Part shown: positions 33,097 through 40,848 of the stretch, piece by piece
How positions within the stretch are numbered: position 1 is the first letter of the stretch
How the letters are laid out: every line of letters begins with the position of its first letter
Source of the DNA: Lentzea jiangxiensis
GTDB lineage: Bacteria; Actinomycetota; Actinomycetes; Mycobacteriales; Pseudonocardiaceae
NCBI RefSeq assembly: GCF_900104175.1
Contig: NZ_FNIX01000025.1
Span: 31,363 to 95,362, forward strand
Reading direction: 5' to 3'
Length of the DNA stretch: 64,000 nucleotides
The notes under the pieces: model-generated
Seen by the model: the letters and a program-made list of their open reading frames with translations, nothing else
What the model was told of the DNA's origin: nothing
Databases searched by the model: none
Program-made: the position numbers and the translations under genes

Positions 33097-34205
33097 AGGC
33101 AGTCCTGCGCGAGGTCCTCACCGTGGGCATCACCACGGGCGTAGTCCTCCTGACCCAGGACCGCCCGTTCCCGTGGTCGCTGTGGACAGCTGTCATCGCC
33201 GCACTGCTCCTCTCCACACGCCTGCGCTGGCCGTGGCTCGCCTCCCTGATCTGCATCCCGGCCGTAGCCGGCGGCCTCGGCTGGGCCCCGGCGCTCGTCG
33301 CCCAGTTCCGCCTGGGCCGCAAGGAGAAGTCCATCCCGCGACAGGTCTTCTGGATGATCGCGATGACCGTCGCCTCGATAGCACCGGTACTCCTGACCGA
33401 GTCCATCCCCCCAGGCCCGCTGCTCCTGGCCACAGCCTTCGCCTTCGGCCTGGCCGCCGCCCCCACCGTCCTCGGCGCCCTCGTCACCACCCGCAAGGAA
33501 CTGACCACGTCCCTGTACGAAACCCGCAGAGCCCGAGCCGCGGAGCTGGAAGCTCGAGAAACCTCCGCCCGAGCAGCGGAACGAGCCCGGATAGCCCGCG
33601 AGATCCACGACGCGGTAGGCCACCACGCCACCCTGATAGCAGTCGAGTCAGCCGCCCTGGCCGCCACGGCCCCGGACGACACCGTCCGCGAGACCGCGCT
33701 GCGCCTGCGTTCCCTCGCAAAGGAATCACTCGCCGAGATGCGAGCCGCCCTGGGCCTGCTGAACTCCGACACCACCTACCCGTCCCTGCAAGAGCTGGTC
33801 GACCGAGCCCGCGTGGCAGGCGTGTCCGTGACCCTCTCCGAAACAGGCGACGCACCTCTGTCGCCGGCAGTGTCACGCGCCCTGTTCCGAGTGGTCCAGG
33901 AAGCCCTGACCAACGTGACGAAACACGCCCCAGGCGCCTCCGTGACCGTGACCGTGAACCGCGGCTCACCCGTCCTGGTCTCGGTGGTGAACGGGCCAGG
34001 GGAATCACCTTCGCCGGGTGACGGCGGAGGCGCGGGCCTGCACGGCCTGTCCGAGCGAGTCCGCCTGGCCGGCGGCACCCTGACCACCTCCTACCGCGCC
34101 GACGGCGGCTTCAGCGTCAGCGCCGTCCTACCACCCGGTAAGTCGAAGGTTGACGTACAAGACTCGACTTTCGGCGGTGGCGCCCGCGACGCCGCCACCG
34201 CATAG
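33093..34205 (+). CDS. NarL-type sensor histidine kinase
   Basis: A 370-residue kinase with four hydrophobic helices in the first 140 residues. A coiled linker and the HisKA_3 phosphoacceptor follow ('ARIAREIHDAVGHHATLIAV', His near residue 175), then a HATPase domain ('VVQEALTNVTKHAPGASV', 'GAGLHGLSERVRLAGGTL'). It probably phosphorylates the regulator encoded just upstream. GTG start inside a GTGA overlap. Codon third positions include more A than in neighbouring genes. It is the last core gene before tRNA-Pro. Confidence 0.88.
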   Translation: MKAVLREVLTVGITTGVVLLTQDRPFPWSLWTAVIAALLLSTRLRWPWLASLICIPAVAGGLGWAPALVAQFRLGRKEKSIPRQVFWMIAMTVASIAPVLLTESIPPGPLLLATAFAFGLAAAPTVLGALVTTRKELTTSLYETRRARAAELEARETSARAAERARIAREIHDAVGHHATLIAVESAALAATAPDDTVRETALRLRSLAKESLAEMRAALGLLNSDTTYPSLQELVDRARVAGVSVTLSETGDAPLSPAVSRALFRVVQEALTNVTKHAPGASVTVTVNRGSPVLVSVVNGPGESPSPGDGGGAGLHGLSERVRLAGGTLTTSYRADGGFSVSAVLPPGKSKVDVQDSTFGGGARDAATA

Positions 34206-34378
34206 TTCAGGGTGTCGGTCGAGGATCGGGGGATCGGTCGGACCGAGGGGCGCAGGGACCCGAACTTCGGGTCCCTGCCGTATTTCCGCAGCTCACGGCC
34301 TGTGGTGGGGGCCGTTTTTGATCTCTGTGCAGGGTGTTGTAGGATTTCCCATGCACGCCGGGGAACCGGGAGTGCGGC

Positions 34379-34452
<74 letters not shown>

Positions 34453-34462
34453 CGGCCAATGA

Positions 34463-34505
34463 CCAGCGGGTTTACCTTTCGAGGTAAACCCGCTGGTGTC
34501 GTTTT
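34463..34505. terminator. Rho-independent terminator after tRNA-Pro
   Basis: CCAGCGGGTTTACC (34463-34476) pairs perfectly with GGTAAACCCGCTGG (34483-34496) around TTTCGA, followed by GTCGTTTTTG. It can end the tRNA transcript and, on the other strand, the integrase transcript. A diverged copy is at 42469. Confidence 0.85.
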
Positions 34506-34534
34506 TGCTCGATTGTGGTCGTAAAGTGGTCGCG

Positions 34535-34723
34535 CTACGCCGCCTCGGCTTCTTTCAATGCCGTCTCGATCGCTCTCACCGCATCGAGGGCAACATGGCG
34601 GAGCAGGTGACCGTAGATCTCCGTTGTTGTCGACAAGGTCGAGTGGCGCAGCGTCTTCGATGCCATGGCGAGTGGAACTTGTGAGCTGAGCATCGTGGTC
34701 GCGGCGAAGTGGCGCAGGTCGTG
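34535..34723 (-). pseudogene. int: Tyrosine integrase, C-terminal stub (element A)
   Basis: Sixty-two codons remain, beginning at the catalytic box 'HDLRHFAATTML' (H-x-x-R), then 'SKTLRHSTLSTTTEIYGHLL' with R-H-S and the nucleophile tyrosine, and ending KEAEAA-stop. The remainder was lost where the reading frame joins a transposase fragment at 34723/34724. It differs by a single residue from the same part of the integrase stub at 42540. Pointing towards the attachment repeat is the normal orientation. Confidence 0.85.
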
Positions 34724-34805
34724 CTTTGTCCCCATCGCTCATGGGCAACAGGCGCAGAAACGCGAACGCGTTGGTCACGCTTAGGTAGGCCAGTCGGAGC
34801 AGCAT
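34724..34805 (-). pseudogene. Transposase N-terminal fragment (rve/integrase-core family)
   Basis: Twenty-seven codons reading MLLRLAYLSVTNAFAFLRLL and 'PMSDGDK', the fixed N-terminus of a widespread actinobacterial DDE transposase also seen at 35228 and 39858. It is joined out of family to the integrase stub. Only this start remains. Confidence 0.7.
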
Positions 34806-34917
34806 GGCCGGTCATCATGCCGTGCTTGTCGGCAGCAGGGCGGGATCATGACCGCTTCCGTGCATGGTCTCGATAGGCCCTCTGCCACCTGCATGGATGA
34901 CGTTTTCGGCAGGCACA
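34806..34917 (-). repeat. Transposase leader repeat, copy 1
   Basis: Begins GGCCGGTCATCATGCCG at the transposase start and ends with GATGACGTTTTCGGCAGGCACA. The same ends enclose 110-120 bases upstream of the transposase fragments at 35230-35349 and 39860-39979, and 53 bases at 36541-36593. The middle is poorly conserved. Confidence 0.6.
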
Positions 34918-34919
34918 TG

Positions 34920-35228
34920 CTTGGGGCGGGATCTGGCTGCGTGGCGGCGTGCGATGAGGTCGCGGTGCCACCGCAGCACCGTCTCCGGACGTACCAGTAG
35001 CCGGAGCCGATGAAGCGTGGCGGCCGGGAGTCGGTGCAGCAGTGCCGCGAGGAACGCCCGGTCGGCGGGGGAGAACCGAGGGCGGTCCTTACCCAGTTGG
35101 CGTTCCAGGATCGTGATCTGGTGCCGTGGTGCCAGGATCTCCGTGTCCTTGTCCCGGTCGCTCATGGGCAACAGGCGCAGCAGCGCAAAGGCGTTGGTGA
35201 CGCCCAGGTAGGCCAGTTGGAGCAGCAC
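34920..35228 (-). pseudogene. Transposase N-terminal fragment, about 103 residues
   Basis: Clear family sequence from MLLQLAYLGVTNAFALLRLL through 'EILAPRHQITILERQLGKDR' and 'ADRAFLAALLHRLPA' to 'RWHRDLIARRHAARSRPK'. It then breaks off at the end of leader repeat copy 1. The catalytic DDE domain is absent. An open frame continues to 34815 but is not related to the family. Confidence 0.75.
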
Positions 35229-35229
35229 A

Positions 35230-35349
35230 GCCGGTCATCATGCCGCGTCACCGACAAGCCCGTGGAACACGAGCATCCTTGCGGGCCATCCCGAGCCCGT
35301 GTCCCGAGCTCGCTTCTGACCTGCATGGAGGGAGTTATCGCTAGGCACA
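35230..35349 (-). repeat. Transposase leader repeat, copy 2
   Basis: Starts GCCGGTCATCATGCCGCGT and ends with GGAGTTATCGCTAGGCACA, matching the ends of copies 1 and 3 with a few changes. About 120 bp. Confidence 0.6.
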
Positions 35350-35366
35350 GGGGCATCGCGGCCGGT

Positions 35367-35936
35367 TCACGCTCCGCGGTGTAGCCACTGCGCCAGCTTG
35401 CGGGACATCCCGCTCGATTGCTGGCCGGGCCGCTGCTGCTCCCCGGCCAAGGCCGTGAGCAGCGAGATCCCGCCGGTGAGGGCCGGGATCAGCCATTGGC
35501 AGACGTCCAGTTGCCGTTGAAGGTGCGCGATCTCCGGCGGGGTGGATTCCGCCGGGGTGGTGCCGCCCTCGACCGGGACGCCGTCGGCGGCGCGCAGCTT
35601 CTTGCCCAGCGTCCTGCTGTAGCCGGTCACCGCCAGCGCGGCTCCGGTCAGGACGAGCTTGGCAGCGGTCTGGGCCGCTACTCCGCGCTGATCGGCGACA
35701 CGGTCCCGGTTGGCTCGCAGCAGCGCCGTCCCGCCCACCAAGTGCATGCCGATGGCTGCGGCGTTGACTGGTGTCCAGCGTGCCCAGCCGGCGTTGGCCA
35801 CCTTCAGCCGCATCCTGCGGTCCGGGAGGTCGGCGGCAGCCCCGTTGACGGCGACCGCCCCGGCAAGGGATCCGCCGAACCAGGCGGCGAGACCGATGTC
35901 GTGCATGGCGCGGACGAAAGTGTTGCGCTGGGACAT
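35367..35936 (-). CDS. Hypothetical membrane protein, island cargo
   Basis: A 189-residue protein starting MSQRNTFVRAMHDIGLAAWF. Hydrophobic segments lie at about residues 11-30 ('IGLAAWFGGSLAGAVAVNGA'), 62-78 ('VNAAAIGMHLVGGTALL'), 95-112 ('AAKLVLTGAALAVTGYS') and 155-172 ('WLIPALTGGISLLTALAG'). That gives four membrane helices with a short basic tail. The ATG at 35936 has AAGGAG 6 bases upstream. I recognise it as a conserved actinobacterial protein of unknown function. It is intact in an otherwise ruined stretch. Confidence 0.65.
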   Translation of the reverse strand: MSQRNTFVRAMHDIGLAAWFGGSLAGAVAVNGAAADLPDRRMRLKVANAGWARWTPVNAAAIGMHLVGGTALLRANRDRVADQRGVAAQTAAKLVLTGAALAVTGYSRTLGKKLRAADGVPVEGGTTPAESTPPEIAHLQRQLDVCQWLIPALTGGISLLTALAGEQQRPGQQSSGMSRKLAQWLHRGA

Positions 35937-36317
35937 GATTCTCCTTCGGCTTGGGTCCCGTGCGTCGATGCACGGCGACAATTCAGTCGATCGCGGTAAT
36001 ACCTCTGACCCCGGGTGCCAGGACATGGCCGGTCCGGGGGCGTAGCCGGAGGCGGGGTGCGACCGCGGTAGAGCCGCATTCCCACCTGTACCCCTGCCCG
36101 CCAAACTCGCCGCCCAAGCCACCGACGCGGTTCTCTGAGGCGCTGTCGAGTTCGGTCAGCGACCTCTGGTCCCTCGGTGTCGACCTGTCGGGCAGTCCTT
36201 CGCGCGCCGTAAGGCGTGTCGGCGTTCGTTTCTTCGGCTTGATCGTTTCGATGACGTCGCTCCCCGGCGCCGCGCATGATGCCGCTCTTCTTGAAGTGCA
36301 ACCGGGAGCGGGACAGT

Positions 36318-36392
36318 CCTCCCAAGTACCCGGAGCAGTTCCGGAAGGACTCCGTTGAGCTGGCCCGCTCGTCGGACCGGCCGTTGCGCAGG
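36318..36392 (+). pseudogene. IS3-family OrfA fragment
   Basis: Twenty-five codons reading PPKYPEQFRKDSVELARSSD and then RPLRR, the typical start of an IS3-type HTH subunit. No continuation is seen on either side. Confidence 0.55.
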
Positions 36393-36540
36393 TCGCTCAG
36401 CGGCGACCCGAAGTCGGTGCGGCGGAGCCGCGAGGAACGCCCGGTCACCGGCAGACAACTGGGGGACCGGCATTACCCGGTCGCCTTCCCGGGGGCGTGA
36501 TCCGATGCTGCAGCGCCAGGATCTCCGCCCAGGGCGGCAT
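36393..36540 (-). pseudogene. Degraded transposase N-terminus (same family as 35228)
   Basis: Pieces 'EILALQHRI' and 'LSAGDRAFLAAPPHRLR' can be aligned in two frames with the intact N-termini at 35228 and 39858. The reading frame is broken and the start is lost. Confidence 0.5.
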
Positions 36541-36593
36541 GGCCTGTCATCATGCCGCGTCAGTCGCCGGCGATGGGGAAGACGGCAGGCACA
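36541..36593 (-). repeat. Transposase leader repeat, copy 4 (internally deleted)
   Basis: Starts GGCCTGTCATCATGCCGCGT and ends GACGGCAGGCACA, the same two ends as the other copies but only 53 bases long. Confidence 0.45.
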
Positions 36594-36740
36594 CCGTCAT
36601 GGCAAGGCATTGAGCAGGACGGTGAGCAGGACCGATGCCACGACCGAGATGACCAGCATCGTCAGACGACCCGCGCGGCCACCTGGGAACTCTATGCGGG
36701 TGTTGCCGAAGCGCATGAGGAACTCGTCGCCCTTCTCAGG

Positions 36741-36992
36741 TCAACGCCCCGGGGTGTGGTGGTCGGTAACGTCGCGCCTCTTGCGGCCGGCCAGGCCCGC
36801 CAACCCCAGCAAGCCGAGAAGACCCCACAGGCCCCAGTTGCCGCTGTCGTCATCGGTGTTGTTGTCGTCCTGAGCCACCACCGCTGCGGCGGCACGTGGC
36901 TCGATCACATAGGCGGATGCGGCCGCAGTCGGAGCAGCCGCCAGGGTCGAACCGATAACAAGCACGGCCATGAAGCGCTTGATGTCGCTCAT
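36741..36992 (-). CDS. Small secreted WGxxGxxG-type surface protein
   Basis: An 83-residue protein starting MSDIKRFMAVLVIGSTLAAA, a signal peptide with probable cleavage after 'TAAASA'. The mature part is short and acidic ('AQDDNNTDDDSGN') and ends in a hydrophobic tail 'WGLWGLLGLLGLAGLAGRKR', a tryptophan/glycine helix followed by positive charges. This is the WGxxGxxG C-terminal pattern known from bacterial surface proteins and thought to be a membrane anchor or processing signal. ATG at 36992 with GGAGG just upstream. Function unknown. Confidence 0.65.
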   Translation of the reverse strand: MSDIKRFMAVLVIGSTLAAAPTAAASAYVIEPRAAAAVVAQDDNNTDDDSGNWGLWGLLGLLGLAGLAGRKRRDVTDHHTPGR

Positions 36993-37292
36993 GTCGTTCC
37001 CTCCGGTCCATCGGTGGTCGGGACGCCACGGGTACCGCCGGAGAGGCCGTCCATGCACTCGTCCGCCACATGCACCCGTGCGAGTGAAGGTGCACTGCCT
37101 ATGGGCGACATCATTGTGAAAATCCGGCGCGAGCACCGCGCCAGTACCCCGATGCGGAACCGCCGGGATGTTTGACGGTGAACGATCATTTGATCGCGCC
37201 CACCTGCCACACGATCACGATCGGTGATGGTGCCCTGTCGTTCCGGATGCACGTCACTCGACCAGGTGAAGATGAAGACCGGACACCGGATT

Positions 37293-37577
37293 TCATGCCA
37301 TGAGGGCGAGACGTTGACGATAGCCGACACGGACTTCATGCGGAGTCCGGTAGCTGAGTGTCGAGTGTAGACGGTCATGGTTGTAGTAGCCGCAGTAGGC
37401 GAAACCTCCCTGCGGGCATCGTCGCGGGTGTCCCGGACGGTGGTGCCGATCTCGGTTTTCAGGTGGTGAAGAACGACTCGACGACGGCGTTGTCGAAGCA
37501 CGACCCGGTCCGCCCCAACGACGACCGGATGCCGTGACCGGCGATGCGGAGCGGAACGGTCCGGAGGTGTATTGCTT
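37293..37577 (-). pseudogene. IS3-family transposase C-terminal fragment
   Basis: The end reads 'YCGYYNHDRLHSTLSYRTPH' then 'EVRVGYRQRLALMA'-stop, a usual IS3 OrfB tail. Upstream pieces such as 'HHLKTEIGTTVRDTRDDA' appear only when the frame is changed, so it is frameshifted and truncated. Confidence 0.65.
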
Positions 37578-37581
37578 GAGT

Positions 37582-37686
37582 TCAACCGGTCGTTGCAACA
37601 CCAGCTTGTTGGAGCGAGCGTAGCTGTTGCTCGAAGACGTCGGCTGGAGTCTGCCAGTCGAGGCTCTTTCGGGGTCGGTTGTTGAG
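37582..37686 (-). pseudogene. IS30-family transposase C-terminal fragment
   Basis: Thirty-four codons reading LNNRPRKSLDWQTPADVFEQ and then 'QLRSLQQAGVATTG'-stop, the characteristic IS30 end. It stops abruptly at an IS3 fragment on the other strand. Confidence 0.7.
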
Positions 37687-37687
37687 C

Positions 37688-38425
37688 GCGGACCTGGAGG
37701 TGAAGATCACCCAGGCGCACAAGAACTCCGACGGGACCTACGGGTAGCCGCGGATCACCGCGGAGTTACGGGATCAGGGCGAGGTGGTCAGCGCCAAGAC
37801 CGTCACCAAGGTCATGGCCGGGATCGGGAGCGAGGGCATCAGCCCGCGCACGTTCAAGGTGAGCACGACGACCGCCGACCCGTCCGCTTCGTTCCCGCCG
37901 GATCTTGTCGAGCGCGAGTTCGACCAGCGCCGGCTGAACGCCGTCTGGCTCACCGACATCACGTACTTGTCCTGTGGTGAGGGCGAGATGTTCCTGTGCG
38001 CAATCCGCGACGGGCACTCGCGCAGGGTGCTCGGCTACAGCGTCGCCGACCACATCAGTGCCGAGATGGTCACCACCGCCATCGAGGCCGCGGTGGCCGC
38101 CCGCGGCGGCGATTGTCGTGGCACGGTGCTGCATTCCGACCGCGGCGGCGAGTACACGGCGAATCTGACCGCGCAGGCGTGTTTCCGGCACGGGCTGCGC
38201 CGGTCGATGGGCGCGACCGGGATCTGCTGGGACAACAGCCCCGCCGAGTCGTTCTGGTCCACGTTCAAACACGAGCACTACTACCGGCACGTCTACGCCA
38301 CGACGACGGAATTCGTTGTGACAGTTGACAAGTGGATCCGTTTTTACAACAGTGTGCGGCGGCACTCCAAGCTCGGGATGCGCAGTCCCAGCGACTATGA
38401 GAAGTCACTCCGAGCAGCTGCCTGA
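37688..38425 (+). pseudogene. IS3-family OrfB, truncated with an internal stop
   Basis: Reads 'ADLEVKITQAHKNSDGTYG', then TAG (37745-37747) where the family has a sense codon, then 'PRITAELRDQGEVVSAKTVT' and a full rve domain. All three catalytic residues are present: D in 'VWLTDITYL', D in 'LHSDRGGEYT', E in 'NSPAESFWSTFKHE'. The 5' end is missing at the junction with the IS30 stub. The stop codon and truncation make it inactive. Confidence 0.8.
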
Positions 38426-38652
38426 ACCTCTTACGCCCCTATCCACCGTTCGGGGTGAACCTCACCCGTGTCGCGGGCGCGGATGCGGTAGGGCCAGCCG
38501 CGCATTGCTGTGCTCGTCGATCAAGCCATGTCGATGGGGGAGATGTCATGGCCGCAACACTCTTGGTGTCGATGACAACTCTGGTCACTTGGATCCCGCA
38601 CAAGGCGTTCGACCCCGCAACGGTCGACTTGGATCCGTCGCGGGAGGACGAT

Positions 38653-38732
38653 GGGAGGAAATTGGGAGAAGTCAAGGTGTGACAACAGGATTGAGCTGCA
38701 CTCAAGCGCATCCAACTGCAGCGTCGCGACCT
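38653..38732. repeat. 80-bp dispersed repeat, copy 1
   Basis: Starts GGGAGGAAATTGGGAGAAGT and matches 42297-42376 at about 70 of 80 positions. It contains GTGTGACAACAGGA. Weaker similarity extends about 70 bases upstream in both copies. No gene assigned. Confidence 0.7.
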
Positions 38733-38762
38733 TGTGTTTGCCGAAAATGTCGTCCGTGCAGG

Positions 38763-39858
38763 TCAGGCGGCGTGGTGGTACTCGTTGAGGATGCCGTCCA
38801 GTCGTTTCCGTTGGCAGATGTCGAGTCGGGTGAGGGCCGCTTGGTCGGTGACGGCTGGTGGCAGTGTGCGCCGTGGGCTGGCGTTGGCGATGCCTTGGTG
38901 GGGCCGGTGGGTGTTGTAGTACTTCTTGTACTCGCGCAGGGCGTGGAGTAGGTGCGGTCGGTTCGAGATGAGGGTGCGGTCGAGAAGTTCGCGGCGGCAG
39001 CTGTGAATCCAGCGTTCCATGATCGCGTTCATGCGTGGTATCCGGATGCCGCTGAGGACGACCTTGATGCCCGCGTCGGCGAGGACGGCGTCGAACAGGA
39101 CGGGAAACTTGCCGTCGTGGTCGCGGATCAGGAATCGCGCGTGTTGGCCCTCGTCTTCGAGATCCATGACGAGGTTCTGGCGGCTTGGGTGACCGAGGAC
39201 GCGGTCGGGTGCGCGGTAGCGCCCAGAACCCTGATTCGGCGGCTGGCGTGCTCGATGAACGCGAGCACGTACAGGCGGGTGCCGCTCAACGTATAGGTCT
39301 CGAAGAAGTCGCAGGCCAGTAGAGCATCGGCCTGTGAGCGGAGGAAGGCCGACCAGGTCGTCGTGGTGCGCTGGGGCGCCGGGTCGATTCCGGCGTCTTT
39401 GAGGATCTGCCAGACGGTGGAGGCTGCGGCCTTGATGCCGAGCACGAGGAGTTCGCCGTGGATCCGGCTGTAGCCCCAGGCGGGATTCTCCCGTGCCAGG
39501 CGCAGCACCAGGAGCCGGATCGAGCGGATGGTCCGTGGACGGCCGAGCCGCTTGGGGCGGGATCTGATCGCGTGGCGGCGTTTGATGAAGTCCTGGTGTC
39601 ACCGAAGCACTGTCTCCGGGCGCACCAGCAGACGGAGCCGACGAAGCTTATCGACCGGAAGTCGGTGCAGCAGTGCCGCGAGGAACGCTCGGTCGCCGGG
39701 GAGAACCGTGGACGGGCGTTACCCAGTTGGCGTTCCACAGCCGTGATCTGGTGCCGTAACGCCAGGATTTCCGTGTCCTTGTCCCAGTCGCTCATGGGCA
39801 GCAGGCGCAGCAAGGCGAACGCGTTGGTCACACCGAGGTAGGCCAGTCGGAGCAGCAC
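38763..39858 (-). pseudogene. Near full-length DDE transposase, broken by frameshifts
   Basis: Pieces in three frames cover the whole protein: N-terminus MLLRLAYLGVTNAFALLRLL with 'EILALRHQITAVERQLGNAR', middle 'ENPAWGYSRIHGELLVLGIK' with 'ALLACDFFETYTLSG', and C-terminus 'FLIRDHDGKFPVLFDAVLAD', 'NAIMERWIHSCRRELLDRTL' and 'YYNTHRPHQGIANASPRR'. The catalytic D, D and E are visible across frames. Frame changes near 39690 and 39170 inactivate it. It is the best preserved of the four copies in element A. Confidence 0.8.
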
Positions 39859-39859
39859 A

Positions 39860-39979
39860 GCCGGTCATCATGCCGTGCTGGACGACGTCACGCGGATGAC
39901 AACCGTAGCCCGTGAGAGCTTCAGGCACTTGGGCTATGTAGGCCTTCTAACTGTATGGATGAGGTTTTCGGCAGGCACA
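39860..39979 (-). repeat. Transposase leader repeat, copy 3
   Basis: Starts GCCGGTCATCATGCCGTGCT and ends GATGAGGTTTTCGGCAGGCACA. It lies directly upstream of the transposase pseudogene at 39858, the same arrangement as at 34806 and 35230. Confidence 0.6.
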
Positions 39980-40264
39980 ACGCTCCTGCGCCACCTGAAC
40001 CTGCCGGACGGCGCGGCGTGCGGCGACCTGGCCCGGCTCACCGCAGTTCCCCCTGGCCAGAGCTGCACGACGGGTGGCCAGTTCGCGTACACGGACGCAC
40101 GCCGCGTGCGCTCGAACACGAGCCCGCTCGGCACCCTCCACCGTGGTGATCACTACCCCAGGGGCCCCGATGGAAGCCGTTCAAGAAACTGAGGCCGCGC
40201 CGGTGACAGGCGCCATCGCGGCCCCGAACCACTTCGCTCGGGCCGGCACCGAGGACGTGCTCAT

Positions 40265-40834
40265 CTACGAGCGGCGGAGCAGTTTCCGCACTACGGTGAC
40301 CGCGACCGCGACGGCCAGCACCCACGGGCCGGCCACGATGACCGGGTCCAGGACCTGGTGCTTGACGTCGGACCGCTTCTGGCCGACGCGGGAGGAGATG
40401 CCGTGTCGGGAGAACTCGCTCAGCACCCCCGTCTCGGTGACCGGGTTGTCCGGCCGGGCCGTCAGGAACGAGCTCAGGTGGCTCTCCCACGCGTCCACCC
40501 GGTCGGCTGCCAGCAGCAGCAGCCAGTGCGCGGCCCGCGCCTCGCTGAACTTCCGGTAGGCGAGTCGGCGGATCATTCCGGACACCCCTTTGGGCGGGCA
40601 GGAGGTGCCGAAGACGGGGGTGAGGAACTTGTGCTCGATCGAGCGTTCCCGCGGCCACTTCTCCGGTTGGCGGTCCGGGAAGTCCCAGTGCGCGCCGGTC
40701 CGGTCCTCCTGCCACTGCAGCTTCGGCACCGACGGGCGGTCCTTGGGATCCAGATCCGCGCCCCAGCCCGGTATCCGGGCCCGCAGCTGGTCGGTGGACT
40801 CGGGCAGCGCCGGCTTGTCCGACGTGTAGGTCAT
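40265..40834 (-). CDS. Hypothetical protein with C-terminal membrane anchor, partner of the alcohol dehydrogenase
   Basis: A 189-residue protein starting MTYTSDKPALPESTDQLRAR. The main part is soluble and charged ('PKDRPSVPKLQWQEDRTGAH', 'GMIRRLAYRKFSEARAAHWL'). The end is one membrane helix 'VIVAGPWVLAVAVAVTVVRK' with basic residues after it. I recall similar proteins beside zinc alcohol dehydrogenases in other actinomycetes, but no function. The ATG at 40834 has AAGGAG upstream and follows the dehydrogenase stop by 14 bases, so they form an operon. Confidence 0.7.
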   Translation of the reverse strand: MTYTSDKPALPESTDQLRARIPGWGADLDPKDRPSVPKLQWQEDRTGAHWDFPDRQPEKWPRERSIEHKFLTPVFGTSCPPKGVSGMIRRLAYRKFSEARAAHWLLLLAADRVDAWESHLSSFLTARPDNPVTETGVLSEFSRHGISSRVGQKRSDVKHQVLDPVIVAGPWVLAVAVAVTVVRKLLRRS

Positions 40835-40848
40835 GGCGGTCGTCTCCT

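Noticed and set aside
37774..38365. Leftward open frames opposite the IS3 OrfB pseudogene
   Set aside because: The plus strand encodes a DDE transposase with all three catalytic residues; the minus frames are shadows.
38521..38715. Small leftward frames over the 80-bp repeats (38521-38715 and 42081-42359) as a paralogous gene pair
   Set aside because: They share only the part that lies in the repeated DNA, differ in the remainder and have no ribosome site, so the similarity is that of the DNA repeat.
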